Origin: an uncultured Candidatus Melainabacteria bacterium
Lineage (GTDB): Bacteria > Cyanobacteriota > Vampirovibrionia > Gastranaerophilales > Gastranaerophilaceae
Assembly (NCBI GenBank): GCA_934777245.1
Contig: CAKVND010000017.1
Location: forward strand, 1 to 35,556
Direction: 5' to 3'
DNA: 35,556 nucleotides
Under the pieces are notes generated by a model. It was not told the origin of the DNA. It saw nothing but the letters and a program-made list of their open reading frames with translations, and ran no database searches. Shown here piece by piece: positions 1 to 7,199 of this stretch. Made by a program: the position numbers and the translations under genes. Numbering within the stretch: position 1 is the first letter of the stretch; every line of letters starts with the position of its first letter.

Positions 1-87
1 TGCCCTTGGCCAGACTTGAACTGGCACCGAGGGTGAACCCCGATTGGATTTTAAGTCCAACGCGTCTACCGATTCCGCCACAAGGGC
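1..87 (-). tRNA. tRNA-Leu (anticodon UAA)
   Basis: On the minus strand the sequence folds as a class II tRNA. The 7-bp acceptor stem is GCCCTTG paired with CAAGGGC, and the discriminator A is base 1 of the window. The D stem is GCG/CGC, and the anticodon stem TTGGA/TCCAA encloses the loop CTTAAAA, giving anticodon TAA. A long variable arm is typical of leucine tRNA, and the T arm is GCCAG-TTCAAGT-CTGGC. The window ends at the discriminator base, so whether CCA is encoded cannot be seen. The gene lies downstream of truB on the same strand, with two tandem repeats between a good promoter and the tRNA. Confidence 0.95.
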
Positions 88-316
88 ATGCGGATTATTT
101 AATTGTCATTTCTCTGTCAGCGGAATCGGTAGACTATCTACCTCCCCTCTCGTAAAACTTGACATTTAGTCAACTTTTACTCGGCAGAGTGCCACAAGGG
201 CATGCGGATTATTTAATTGTCATTTCTCTGTCGGCAGAATCGGTAGACTATCTACCTCCCCTCTCGTAGAACTTGACATTTAGTCAACTTTTACTCGGCA
301 GAGTGCCACAAGGGCA
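81..316. repeat. Two 114-bp tandem repeats carrying tRNA-Leu fragments
   Basis: Copies span 81-194 and 195-308, and the first eight bases recur at 309-316. They differ at only three aligned positions (119/233, 122/236 and 155/269). On the minus strand each unit begins with the first bases of tRNA-Leu (GCCCTTGTGGC). Each also holds an inverted copy of the tRNA D-arm: gcggaatcggtagac at 120-134 is the exact reverse complement of 64-78. Inside each unit are a ggtaga/tctacc hairpin (128-142) and a 12-bp stem with one mismatch (152-163 with 169-180). The units lie directly 5' of the tRNA in transcription direction. They are not full tRNAs, since no anticodon or T arm is present. Confidence 0.9.
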
Positions 317-347
317 ACTGAACTATTTAATAATATCAACAAAATTT

Positions 348-376
348 ATCTTAATATAAAATAATTCATAAGTCAA
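348..376 (-). promoter_or_regulatory. Promoter reading into the repeats and tRNA-Leu
   Basis: On the minus strand there is a -35 TTGACT (371-376), a 17-base spacer and a -10 TAAGAT (348-353). Transcription would start near 341, cross both tandem repeats and then enter tRNA-Leu, so the precursor would carry a repeat-derived 5' leader of about 250 bases for RNase P to remove. Assignment is by consensus only. Confidence 0.55.
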
Positions 377-383
377 TCCATTC

Positions 384-1241
384 TTATAAAAATACTTTTT
401 TACATACAATTTTATTGCTACAAGATTCCGCAACCGCTAACAAAGCACCACCAAAAATCAATATTACAATTCCATTTTCTAAATCATTTTTTGCAAAAAT
501 CTGCATGCCATGCGAAATCTTTTCTTTCTCAATTTCATCTAAAGAATAGGTTTGATAATTCAATTTTTGTAACGGATAAATTAATTGTTTTTCAACTTCT
601 TCTTTTGTCTGCAAATCTTCAAGCTTAATTGCATTTTCCACCACAAAATCGCCAGCTTGAACTCTAACGAGCTTAATCAAATGCCCGAAGCATCCTAATT
701 TTTCGCCCAAATCATTTGCAATAGAGCGGATATAAGTACCTTTAGAGCACGCAATATACAATTCTAAAGTTCTGGTTTCTTGATTATATTCAAGCAATTT
801 TAATTCACTAATACAAACTTTACGTGTTTTAACTTCTACTTGTTCACCGGCTCTTGCATATTCATAGAGTTTTTTACCATTAACTTTTATTGCAGAATAA
901 ATTGGCGGAGTCTGTTCAATTTCTCCTCTAAAATCGTCCAATTTTGCTTCAATTTCATCCAAAGACGGAATTAAATCAGAAGTTTTTGTCGTCTCACCTT
1001 CCAAATCATAGGTATCAGTCGCAGAGCCAAATTGAACAGTAGCAACATAAGCTTTATCATCTTTCAAGTATTCGATTAAACGCGTTGCTTTTCCGATACA
1101 AATTGGCAAAACACCTTCTGCGAACGGATCAAGCGTTCCGGTGTGTCCGATTTGTTTGACTTTTGTAATGCGCCTTAATATAGCAACAACATCATGAGAT
1201 GTTTTGCCTTTTGGTTTGTAGATATTAAGAAAGCCGAACAC
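384..1241 (-). CDS. truB: tRNA pseudouridine(55) synthase TruB
   Basis: Makes pseudouridine 55 in the T loop of tRNAs. The N-terminus carries the TruB signature GHTGTLDPFAEGVLP, with the catalytic aspartate at residue 38, and the motif GTYIRSIANDLGEKLG lies further on. At 285 residues it is of usual length. The start is GTG, and its G is also the last base of the rbfA stop codon (TAGTG), so translation is probably coupled to rbfA. The rbfA-truB pairing is common in bacteria and supports both calls. The only RNA gene downstream is a tRNA, a substrate class of this enzyme, though that adjacency may be chance. Confidence 0.96.
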   Translation of the reverse strand: MFGFLNIYKPKGKTSHDVVAILRRITKVKQIGHTGTLDPFAEGVLPICIGKATRLIEYLKDDKAYVATVQFGSATDTYDLEGETTKTSDLIPSLDEIEAKLDDFRGEIEQTPPIYSAIKVNGKKLYEYARAGEQVEVKTRKVCISELKLLEYNQETRTLELYIACSKGTYIRSIANDLGEKLGCFGHLIKLVRVQAGDFVVENAIKLEDLQTKEEVEKQLIYPLQKLNYQTYSLDEIEKEKISHGMQIFAKNDLENGIVILIFGGALLAVAESCSNKIVCKKVFL

Positions 1242-1588
1242 TACTTAATCTCACCTCTTGAGATTTTTTCGATTAAATCAAGAACGCGAGAACCTTGTTC
1301 TAAACCGTCAGAGTATATAAATTTAATTTCAGGAGTAACGCGGAGTCTAATGCGTTTTCCGATTTCAAATCTAACTTTACCTGTATTTTTTTCGATAATA
1401 TTTTTGTCTTTTTCGATTTGTTCAGGTGAGCCCAAAACGCTATAAAAAACTTTTGCGTATGAATTATCATGAGAAACTTCCACGTCAACGATTGAAACAA
1501 CACCTTCAAGCCCTCTAACTTCTTTTCTAAAAATATCAGAGATATCGCGCATTAATTCTTTTCTAACTCGTTCATTTCTTAAAGACAT
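1241..1588 (-). CDS. rbfA: Ribosome-binding factor A
   Basis: RbfA is a small KH-like protein that helps mature the 30S subunit and the 5' end of 16S rRNA. The 115-residue product has the family's start (R-x-E-R-V-R-K-E-L) and the core segment around VSIVDVEVSHDNSYAKVF. The ATG is preceded by AAGGAG at good spacing. It overlaps the downstream truB start by one base. A TGC-TATAAT extended -10 lies about 30 bases upstream, so the pair may be transcribed independently of the phosphohexomutase gene before it. Confidence 0.95.
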   Translation of the reverse strand: MSLRNERVRKELMRDISDIFRKEVRGLEGVVSIVDVEVSHDNSYAKVFYSVLGSPEQIEKDKNIIEKNTGKVRFEIGKRIRLRVTPEIKFIYSDGLEQGSRVLDLIEKISRGEIK

Positions 1589-1618
1589 TGTTTTCTCCTT
1601 TTTGTAGTCTATAGAATT

Positions 1619-1627
1619 ATTATAGCA
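1619..1627 (-). promoter_or_regulatory. Extended -10 promoter for rbfA-truB
   Basis: The minus strand reads TGC-TATAAT, a perfect extended -10, about 30 bases before the rbfA ATG. No strong -35 is visible at 17 bases, which is normal for extended -10 promoters. Confidence 0.5.
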
Positions 1628-1643
1628 TGACCTTTGAACAATA

Positions 1644-3014
1644 TTAAAGCTCCAATTTTTTCTTTAATTCTTCAAGCTTTTCAACACTATCTGTTTCAAA
1701 GTAAATTCTAAGCAATGGCTCTGTACCGCTCGGACGAACAAGAATTTTTGTTTTATCACCCAACATTAATTTTACACCGTCTTTTGTATCAATTGAAGTT
1801 ACTTTGTATTCGCCTATTTCTTTAATTTCTTTAGCTTTCGCTAAAATCGGTTTAATTTCTTCTTGGTTATCAAGCTTCAAGTCAATTCTGTCTGTATAGA
1901 ATTTTGCACCTGCTAAATCGTACAATTCTTTTTGTAATTCTACTAAGCTTTTGCCACTAGCAGCCATAGCTTCCAAGATAAGCAAGTTTGCAACAAGTCC
2001 GTCTTTTTCAGGGATATGTCCTAAGATACTTAAACCGCCTGATTCTTCGCCACCGATAATAACTTTGTTTTTTCGCATTGCTTCGCCGACATGCTTAAAC
2101 CCAACAGCTGTTTCAATTACTTCTACACCGAGTTTTTTAGCCACACAATCAATTAATAAGCTTGAGCCAACAGTTTTAACAACTGCACCTTCAAACCCGC
2201 GTTCAATAAGATGTTTTAAAAGAATTGCGATAATTTCGTTCGGAGAAACATATTCACCATTCTCGTTTACAACACCAAATCTGTCGGCGTCGCCGTCATT
2301 TGCTAACCCGATAGTGTTTTTTGAATTCTTGATTTTTTCAATTAATTCTTTCAAAAATTTAGGTTTAGGATCCGGCATTCCACCGCCAAAATTTGTATCG
2401 TGGAACATGTGCATAGAATCAAATTTTATACCTTTGTTTTTTAAAATTTCATCAAAATATCCGATTGATGCAGAATAAAGTCCGTCAAAAATTATATTTG
2501 TTTTTAAATTTTTAAAAACCTCAAAATCAATTAATGAATTCAAATGCTCGTAATATTTTGGAGCTAAATCAACTTTATGTAAAACTCCTGAATTTGCAGA
2601 TTTTTCATAATCTTTATCCAAATTTGAAACGATTTCATCCGTAATTTCTGCTGTAGCAGGGCCTGCATAGTCCGGAATAAATTTCATACCCAAATATTCA
2701 GAAGGATTATGGGATGCCGTAAACATAATCGCACACGCATTTTTAACAAGTGCATTATAGGCAAGAACCGGCGTTGGCACAACTCTGCTTGAATAGAAAA
2801 CCGTAAAGCCTTTGTCTTTTAAGATTTCTGCACAAAGCAAAGAATATTCATCAGCCATTTTGCGAGGATCATAACCTACAATAATTGGTTTTGAAAAACC
2901 AAAATTATCTGTAACATACTTACCTATAGCAAGTGTTGTGCGCTTAACGTTTTCTTCTGTAAAATCTTTATCTAAAATAGCTCTCCAGCCGTCAGTTCCA
3001 AATTTTATGCTCAC
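1644..3014 (-). CDS. Alpha-D-phosphohexomutase (phosphoglucomutase/phosphomannomutase family)
   Basis: Interconverts hexose 1- and 6-phosphates, supplying nucleotide-sugar precursors. All four family motifs are present. The phosphoserine loop TASHNP has the catalytic serine at residue 101, the metal site is DGDAD (240-244), the sugar-binding loop is GGEESGG (321-327), and the phosphate loop is RPSGTEP (427-433). The 456 residues match the family length. The start FGTDGWRAI resembles phosphoglucomutase/phosphomannomutase proteins more than GlmM (FGTDGIRG), so no exact substrate is given. The start codon is GTG, with AAGGAG seven bases upstream. It follows kdsC, which fits a role in surface polysaccharide precursors. 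Confidence 0.9.
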   Translation of the reverse strand: MSIKFGTDGWRAILDKDFTEENVKRTTLAIGKYVTDNFGFSKPIIVGYDPRKMADEYSLLCAEILKDKGFTVFYSSRVVPTPVLAYNALVKNACAIMFTASHNPSEYLGMKFIPDYAGPATAEITDEIVSNLDKDYEKSANSGVLHKVDLAPKYYEHLNSLIDFEVFKNLKTNIIFDGLYSASIGYFDEILKNKGIKFDSMHMFHDTNFGGGMPDPKPKFLKELIEKIKNSKNTIGLANDGDADRFGVVNENGEYVSPNEIIAILLKHLIERGFEGAVVKTVGSSLLIDCVAKKLGVEVIETAVGFKHVGEAMRKNKVIIGGEESGGLSILGHIPEKDGLVANLLILEAMAASGKSLVELQKELYDLAGAKFYTDRIDLKLDNQEEIKPILAKAKEIKEIGEYKVTSIDTKDGVKLMLGDKTKILVRPSGTEPLLRIYFETDSVEKLEELKKKLEL

Positions 3015-3034
3015 AATTAATCTCCTTTTTTACT

Positions 3035-3043
3035 ATTCTAGCA
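3035..3043 (-). promoter_or_regulatory. Extended -10 promoter before the phosphohexomutase gene
   Basis: The minus strand reads TGC-TAGAAT about 20 bases before the GTG start. It is the same TGC-extended form seen before rbfA and the ferredoxin gene. No good -35 is visible. Confidence 0.4.
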
Positions 3044-3065
3044 TAAGTGAGATATTAAAAAAAAC

Positions 3066-3602
3066 TTATCTTCCAGCACCTTCTGATACGATATACTCTT
3101 TTTTTATACCTTGAGAATCAAGAATAAAATCACAAAGTTCGCGAACTGCACCACGTCCACCGTTAATTGCAGATTTAAAATTACAGATATCTTGAACTTC
3201 TTTTACTGCATCCGCCGGACAACAAGCAAGACCTACTTTTTCTAAAATACAAATATCAGGCAAATCATCTCCCATATATGAAACATTTTCATAACTCAAA
3301 TTATACTTTTCCATAAGTTCTTCTAGTGCCGGTAGCTTATATTGCCTTCCCTGATAAACTTCTGTAAAATTAAGATTTTTAGCTCGATGTGCAACTGTTC
3401 CGTTATTTCTAGCGGTAATAATTGCAGTTATAAAACCTGATTTATTCATGCGAACTATGCCATGCCCATCTTTTACATTAAAAGTTTTATATTCAACGCC
3501 ATTTTCATCATAAGTTACACTACCATCAGTCATAACTCCATCACAATCAAATACAAGCATTTTTATTTTTTTTGCTGCTTCTGAAGCATTAAGTTTTCCC
3601 AT
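3066..3602 (-). CDS. kdsC: 3-deoxy-D-manno-octulosonate 8-phosphate phosphatase KdsC
   Basis: A HAD-superfamily phosphatase that removes phosphate from Kdo-8-phosphate in lipopolysaccharide core synthesis. Motif I is FDCDGVMTDG (Asp19 and Asp21), and the cap-less C1 layout and about 178 residues are typical of KdsC. The segment KTFNVKDGHGI is family-specific, and the late motif MGDDLPD supplies the metal ligands. The start is supported by GGAGG before the ATG. It works upstream of WaaA (24503-25723), so this organism probably makes a Kdo-containing LPS. A promoter is visible inside the end of the preceding gene. Confidence 0.93.
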   Translation of the reverse strand: MGKLNASEAAKKIKMLVFDCDGVMTDGSVTYDENGVEYKTFNVKDGHGIVRMNKSGFITAIITARNNGTVAHRAKNLNFTEVYQGRQYKLPALEELMEKYNLSYENVSYMGDDLPDICILEKVGLACCPADAVKEVQDICNFKSAINGGRGAVRELCDFILDSQGIKKEYIVSEGAGR

Positions 3603-3622
3603 AATAATTTCCTCCAGTGTTA

Positions 3623-3650
3623 ATTATACAACGAAACAATTTTTTGTTAA
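3623..3650 (-). promoter_or_regulatory. Promoter for kdsC
   Basis: The minus strand has TTAACA (3645-3650), a 16-base spacer and a perfect TATAAT (3623-3628), about 20 bases before the kdsC ATG. The -35 overlaps the last codons of the upstream gene. Confidence 0.6.
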
Positions 3651-4204
3651 TTCTGATTAACCTTTATTGCACCCCATGCCCGCAAAAATCCTTTTTCATA
3701 CATAATAAGATAATACCCGCCATCTTTAACATATTCAATATTTGCTTCCATGTGTTCATATTCTTTTGGCGGAGTTGCCCCCGTTTTAGCATATTTCGCA
3801 TTAATTATTGCTTGAAATTTTTCTTTACGTTTTTTTCGTTTTAACTCTGCTTTATCATCTTTAGAAAGTTCTTTGTTTTTTTCATAATACTTTCTAACCT
3901 CTTTTTCATTTTCAGCAAGCTTGAATACAGGAATCACCGCAACTAAATCTTTTGATTCAATTAAGTATAAAAATTCTCTATCATCAGATAGAGCAAGTTC
4001 ATAATGTCCGGGCTTAATAAAATTTCCATTATAATCAGGGATATAATTTAAAATAGTTAAAGTTGGTTGCTCGTCAGTCGGAACAGCATATCTGTAAAGC
4101 GTGCTCTGATGAACTGTAATTCCTGAAGGTACAACCGGATAAGGTGCAGCAGGTGTTAAATAATCAATATCTCTAAGTGCCGGAGTTAAGATTCCATCAA
4201 TCAT
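3647..4204 (-). CDS. Conserved-looking protein of unknown function (185 aa)
   Basis: I do not recognise this family. The first half (residues 1-95) is proline- and beta-rich with no signal peptide or membrane segment. Residues 98-140 are strongly charged and probably helical, with a lysine/arginine-rich patch (DKAELKRKKRKEKFQ) that could contact nucleic acid. The last 45 residues look beta-rich (EYVKDGGYYLIMYEKG). Its ATG overlaps the rnpA stop codon (ATGA), so it is very likely translated with rnpA. In many bacteria rnpA is followed by yidD/yidC, so this gene occupies an unusual place. An RNA-related role would be a guess from position and charge only. Confidence 0.75.
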   Translation of the reverse strand: MIDGILTPALRDIDYLTPAAPYPVVPSGITVHQSTLYRYAVPTDEQPTLTILNYIPDYNGNFIKPGHYELALSDDREFLYLIESKDLVAVIPVFKLAENEKEVRKYYEKNKELSKDDKAELKRKKRKEKFQAIINAKYAKTGATPPKEYEHMEANIEYVKDGGYYLIMYEKGFLRAWGAIKVNQN

Positions 4205-4545
4205 AATTTTGAAACCAATTTTTTTATAGAACTATCCACTTCATAAAAATTTTTATTTAATTGTTTTTGTGAAGCTACAAAAATTAATGACATACTATCA
4301 CATGAAAAATTATTTTCTTTTATCAAAAGTCGTATACTCTCACGCATCAAACGTTTTATACGATTTCTTTTAACTGCACGTTTATGTATTTTTTTACTGA
4401 CAACAAAACCAATTTTTGTCGGATAATCATTAGTCTTTTTCTTACCACAAAATAGAGTAATACCATCTTGACGAATAATTTTACCTGTTTTATACGTAGC
4501 ATTAAATGCACTTTTCTTTTTTAATCGATTTTCTATTGGTAACAT
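4201..4545 (-). CDS. rnpA: Ribonuclease P protein component
   Basis: RnpA is the basic protein subunit that helps the RNase P RNA cut tRNA 5' leaders. The product has the RNR signature (RNRIKRLMRES) and a basic N-terminus (ENRLKKKSAF). The start is placed at the ATG for MLPIENRLKK, giving 114 residues, the family's usual size. An upstream in-frame ATG (4638) would add 31 residues unlike the family. The chosen ATG lies six bases after a TTTACA-17-TATGAT promoter with no Shine-Dalgarno site, which predicts a leaderless mRNA. The usual upstream neighbour rpmH is absent; fabI diverges instead. Confidence 0.93.
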   Translation of the reverse strand: MLPIENRLKKKSAFNATYKTGKIIRQDGITLFCGKKKTNDYPTKIGFVVSKKIHKRAVKRNRIKRLMRESIRLLIKENNFSCDSMSLIFVASQKQLNKNFYEVDSSIKKLVSKL

Positions 4546-4551
4546 ACTAAA

Positions 4552-4580
4552 ATCATACACTTTAGTTAAGTTAATGTAAA
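4552..4580 (-). promoter_or_regulatory. Leaderless-type promoter for rnpA
   Basis: The minus strand has -35 TTTACA (4575-4580), a 17-base spacer and -10 TATGAT (4552-4557). Six bases follow before the ATG at 4545, so the predicted first transcribed base is at the start codon itself. Confidence 0.6.
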
Positions 4581-4676
4581 TATTTAAATTATCAATTCTA
4601 CGAGATACTATCACACTATCAATATACTGTCTTAACATTTTTGAATTTAAGCATTGCGCATTATTTGTTTTTTTGT

Positions 4677-4696
4677 TAATCTGAAAAAGTAGATTA
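4677..4696. promoter_or_regulatory. Small inverted repeat before fabI
   Basis: taatct (4677-4682) and agatta (4691-4696) form a perfect 6-bp inverted repeat with an 8-base centre, 20 bases before the fabI start and overlapping a weak TTGCGC-17-TAATCT promoter. It could be an operator for a fatty-acid regulator, but it does not match a site I know. Confidence 0.25.
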
Positions 4697-4716
4697 GGTA
4701 ATAGAGGAGTTTTATT

Positions 4717-5520
4717 ATGGACTTAATGAAGGGTAAAAAAGGTATAATTTTTGGTGTTTCTAACACTCACGGTATCGCTTACGGCATTGCTAAACAATTA
4801 CACGAAGCTGGTGCTGATATTGCTTTCACATATGCAGGTGAAGCAATGGAAAAAAGAGTTCGTCCAATCGCAGAAGGCATGGATGCAAAATTAATAATGA
4901 GCTGTGATGTTACAAATGAAGCAGAAGTTGAAGCTGTTTTTAAAGAATGTGAAAAAATCTACGGAAAATTAGATTTTGTAGTTCACGCAGTAGCATTCGC
5001 TCCAAAAGAAGATTTGATGGGTAGATTTGTTGATACTTCTAAACAAGGTTGGGATATCGCTTTAGGTGTTAGCGCATATTCACTAGTTACAATCTGCCGT
5101 CATGCTGAACGTTTAATGAACGAAGGAAGCTCAATTTTCGCTCTAACATATCTTGGTTCAGTTCTTTCAGTTCCAAGCTACAACGTAATGGGTGTTGCTA
5201 AAGCTGCTCTAGAATCAGCAATGAGATTCTTGGCTGTAGACTTAGGTCCTAAAGGCATCAGAGTTAACTGCTTATCATCAGGCCCTGTTAAGACATTGGC
5301 TTCTATGGGTATTTCAGGTTTCTCTAAAATGCTTAAAGCAGGCGCTATGAGAGCTCCTATGAAGAGAAACGTAGCGTTAGAAGATGTAGGTAAAGCAGGT
5401 TTATACTTGGCTTCTGATCTTTCAAGCGGTACAACAGGCGAAGTTATCTATGTTGACTGTGGTTGCCATTCAGCTTACGCTTCAGCAGAAGAAATGGATG
5501 TTCTTTCTCAAGCTGAATAG
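4717..5520 (+). CDS. fabI: Enoyl-[acyl-carrier-protein] reductase FabI
   Basis: Catalyses the last, NAD(P)H-dependent step of each fatty-acid elongation cycle. It is a short-chain dehydrogenase-fold protein of 267 residues with the FabI nucleotide loop GVSNTHGIAYGIA near the N-terminus. The FabI active site is Tyr155-x6-Lys162 (YNVMGVAK), preceded by the TYLGS segment of the family. GAGGAG lies seven bases before the ATG; a second in-frame ATG at codon 4 is possible. The gene stands alone, divergent from rnpA, and ends in a strong terminator. No other fab genes are nearby. Confidence 0.96.
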   Translation: MDLMKGKKGIIFGVSNTHGIAYGIAKQLHEAGADIAFTYAGEAMEKRVRPIAEGMDAKLIMSCDVTNEAEVEAVFKECEKIYGKLDFVVHAVAFAPKEDLMGRFVDTSKQGWDIALGVSAYSLVTICRHAERLMNEGSSIFALTYLGSVLSVPSYNVMGVAKAALESAMRFLAVDLGPKGIRVNCLSSGPVKTLASMGISGFSKMLKAGAMRAPMKRNVALEDVGKAGLYLASDLSSGTTGEVIYVDCGCHSAYASAEEMDVLSQAE

Positions 5521-5532
5521 TTTTGGTTTGAG

Positions 5533-5566
5533 GGGCGAATTTGCTAAAGCAAATTCGCCCTTTTTA
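5533..5566 (+). terminator. Rho-independent terminator after fabI
   Basis: A perfect 12-bp stem (5533-5544 with 5549-5560) with a four-base loop is followed by a run of five Ts. It isolates fabI from the next gene. Confidence 0.9.
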
Positions 5567-5582
5567 ATAAAGGAGTTTATAT

Positions 5583-5966
5583 ATGAAAAAACTTTTATCA
5601 TCTTTATTTTTATTAATTCTATTTTTAGTGGGTTCACAAAAAGCAAATGCACTTAAGTATGATGAAGCTGTTAATCAATCAAAACCAATGGCTATTTTTA
5701 TATATGCACCTTGGGCTGATAATTATAATACTTCCATGCAAGCTTTTAACGCAATGGGACAAAAATATGGCTCAAAATATAATTTTGTGACAATGAATAT
5801 TGCAACTAGCGAGGCAAAGACTTTTAATCAAAAGTTTTATATTTATCCAAATTTGCCTTATGTTTTGCTATTTAGGAATAATGGAAAAGTTGTACGTTAT
5901 TTAAAAGATGAATGTATTAATGACCAAGCTTGTTTTTCCAGTCGCTTAGATTTCTTTAACAATTAA
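5583..5966 (+). CDS. Secreted thioredoxin-like protein without the CxxC site
   Basis: Residues 1-23 form a clear signal peptide (hydrophobic LFLLILFLVG, then AxA at KANA). The mature part resembles a thioredoxin fold: a beta strand MAIFIYAPW, an alpha-rich stretch, then FVTMNIA, and a cis-proline-like YPNLPYVLLFRNNG near residues 95-105. The position where thioredoxins carry WCxxC reads WADNYN, so the redox cysteines are missing; two cysteines remain only near the C-terminus. It is probably periplasmic and non-redox, perhaps a binding or chaperone-like domain. AAGGAG precedes the ATG. No partner gene is evident. Confidence 0.75.
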   Translation: MKKLLSSLFLLILFLVGSQKANALKYDEAVNQSKPMAIFIYAPWADNYNTSMQAFNAMGQKYGSKYNFVTMNIATSEAKTFNQKFYIYPNLPYVLLFRNNGKVVRYLKDECINDQACFSSRLDFFNN

Positions 5967-5995
5967 TGTACAAACAAGATTACTCATGATAGAAT
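5967..5995 (+). promoter_or_regulatory. Leaderless-type promoter for the thioesterase gene
   Basis: TGTACA (5967-5972), a 17-base spacer and an extended -10 TGA-TAGAAT (-10 at 5990-5995) end six bases before the ATG at 6002. There is no Shine-Dalgarno sequence. Confidence 0.55.
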
Positions 5996-6001
5996 TAATT
6001 T

Positions 6002-6415
6002 ATGAAAAATTATTTAGAACATAAAGTTTATTATTCAGACACAGACGCTTATGGCGTTGTATGGCACGGTTCCTATCTTCGTTGGATGGAAATGGGACGA
6101 GTAGAATTATGCGAACAAGCAGGACTTAATCTTATCAATTTAGAAAAAATGGATATTGCAATGCCTGTTACAAATATGAATGTTCGCTACAAATCTTCTG
6201 CGCGATTAAATGATGTTGTAGTTGTTGAAACTTGGATTAAAGACATTTCACCTATAAGATTGACTTTTGCGCAAACTATTCGTAATAAAGAAAACGGCAA
6301 ATTATTTATTAAGGCTGAATTTGAGGTTGTAGCTATACACAATGACGGCTCTCTTTATAGAAAAATGCCGGAAGCTATTACAAACGCATTAAAAGTAGAA
6401 GAAGCAATCGCTTAG
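6002..6415 (+). CDS. Hotdog-fold acyl-CoA thioesterase (YbgC/4-hydroxybenzoyl-CoA type)
   Basis: Predicted to hydrolyse acyl-CoA or aryl-CoA thioesters. The 137-residue protein has the family signature YSDTDAYGVVWHGSYLRWME, with the catalytic aspartate at residue 13, followed by the central helix and the strand NVRYKSSARLNDVVVVETW. Family members include YbgC, linked to the Tol-Pal envelope complex, and DHNA-CoA thioesterase; the sequence alone does not tell which substrate is used. Its start has no Shine-Dalgarno site but a promoter six bases upstream, suggesting a leaderless message. The pseudouridine synthase gene follows after 22 bases. Confidence 0.85.
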   Translation: MKNYLEHKVYYSDTDAYGVVWHGSYLRWMEMGRVELCEQAGLNLINLEKMDIAMPVTNMNVRYKSSARLNDVVVVETWIKDISPIRLTFAQTIRNKENGKLFIKAEFEVVAIHNDGSLYRKMPEAITNALKVEEAIA

Positions 6416-6437
6416 ACTGTTTCTCAGAAGGTCAAAA

Positions 6438-7199
6438 ATGCCAAGATTAAATAAATATATAGCATCAACCGGTTTTTGTTCCAGAAGAAAAGCCGATGAA
6501 CTTATTTTGGAAGGTCGCGTACGCGTAAACGATAGACCGATAGAAGAGCTTGGTTTTTATGTGCGTGAAAAAGACCGCGTTTATATTGATAATAAACTTG
6601 TAAAACCTCAAAAATTGGAATATTACAAATTTTATAAACCGGCCGGTTATATTACAACTTCTGAAGATGAAAAAGGTCGAAAAACTATTTATGATGTTAT
6701 TCCACCGGAATTGAGACATCTAAAACCTGTCGGAAGACTAGATAAAGAGTCTACAGGACTTATTATTTTGACAAATGACGGTGAATTTATTAATGAAATG
6801 ACTCATCCGTCAATCAAAGTTCCAAAAGTTTATTTGGTTTCAATTAATGGTAAATTTACAACAGAAGATGCAGAAAAAATGTTTAACGGAATTGAAATTG
6901 AAACGGATTCCGGTGAAAAGAAAACTGCTTACGCTGAAACATTGCCGATTGAATTAAAAAACAAATCTTCGATGATTCAAGTGGTTTTATATCAAGGCAT
7001 CAACAGACAAATTCGTAAGATGTTTGCAAAATTAGGCTATGAAGTTGAAAGCTTAAAAAGAATTCAACATGCTACTTTAACAATAGAAGGTTTAAAAAAA
7101 GGGCAGGTTAAACCAATCAAACCAAAACAAGTTAAAGAATTAAAAACATATATAGCAAAAATCAAGAGGGAATATGCTAAAAATAGCAATAACGGGTAA
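6438..7199 (+). CDS. Pseudouridine synthase of the RsuA/RluB/RluE/RluF family
   Basis: Isomerises a specific rRNA uridine. Residues 1-60 form an S4 RNA-binding domain (PRLNKYIASTGFCSRRKAD). The catalytic domain carries GRLDKESTGLIILTNDG, with the nucleophilic aspartate at residue 102, and the late motif YQGINRQIRKMFAKLGYEV. At 253 residues it is close to RluB-type 23S rRNA enzymes, but RsuA-type (16S) proteins are similar, so no symbol is assigned. The last 26 bases overlap the start of coaE, indicating coupled expression. Confidence 0.9.
   Translation: MPRLNKYIASTGFCSRRKADELILEGRVRVNDRPIEELGFYVREKDRVYIDNKLVKPQKLEYYKFYKPAGYITTSEDEKGRKTIYDVIPPELRHLKPVGRLDKESTGLIILTNDGEFINEMTHPSIKVPKVYLVSINGKFTTEDAEKMFNGIEIETDSGEKKTAYAETLPIELKNKSSMIQVVLYQGINRQIRKMFAKLGYEVESLKRIQHATLTIEGLKKGQVKPIKPKQVKELKTYIAKIKREYAKNSNNG

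Noticed and set aside
81..316. CRISPR array or extra tRNA genes
   Set aside because: Only two adjacent 114-bp copies without spacers, and no copy has an anticodon arm or T arm.
1644..3014. Phosphoglucosamine mutase GlmM
   Set aside because: The N-terminal motif is FGTDGWRAI rather than the GlmM-type FGTDGIRG, and no cdaA/ybbR neighbours are present.
4546..4638. 31-residue N-terminal extension of RnpA
   Set aside because: It is unlike the family and contains the promoter that fits the shorter start.
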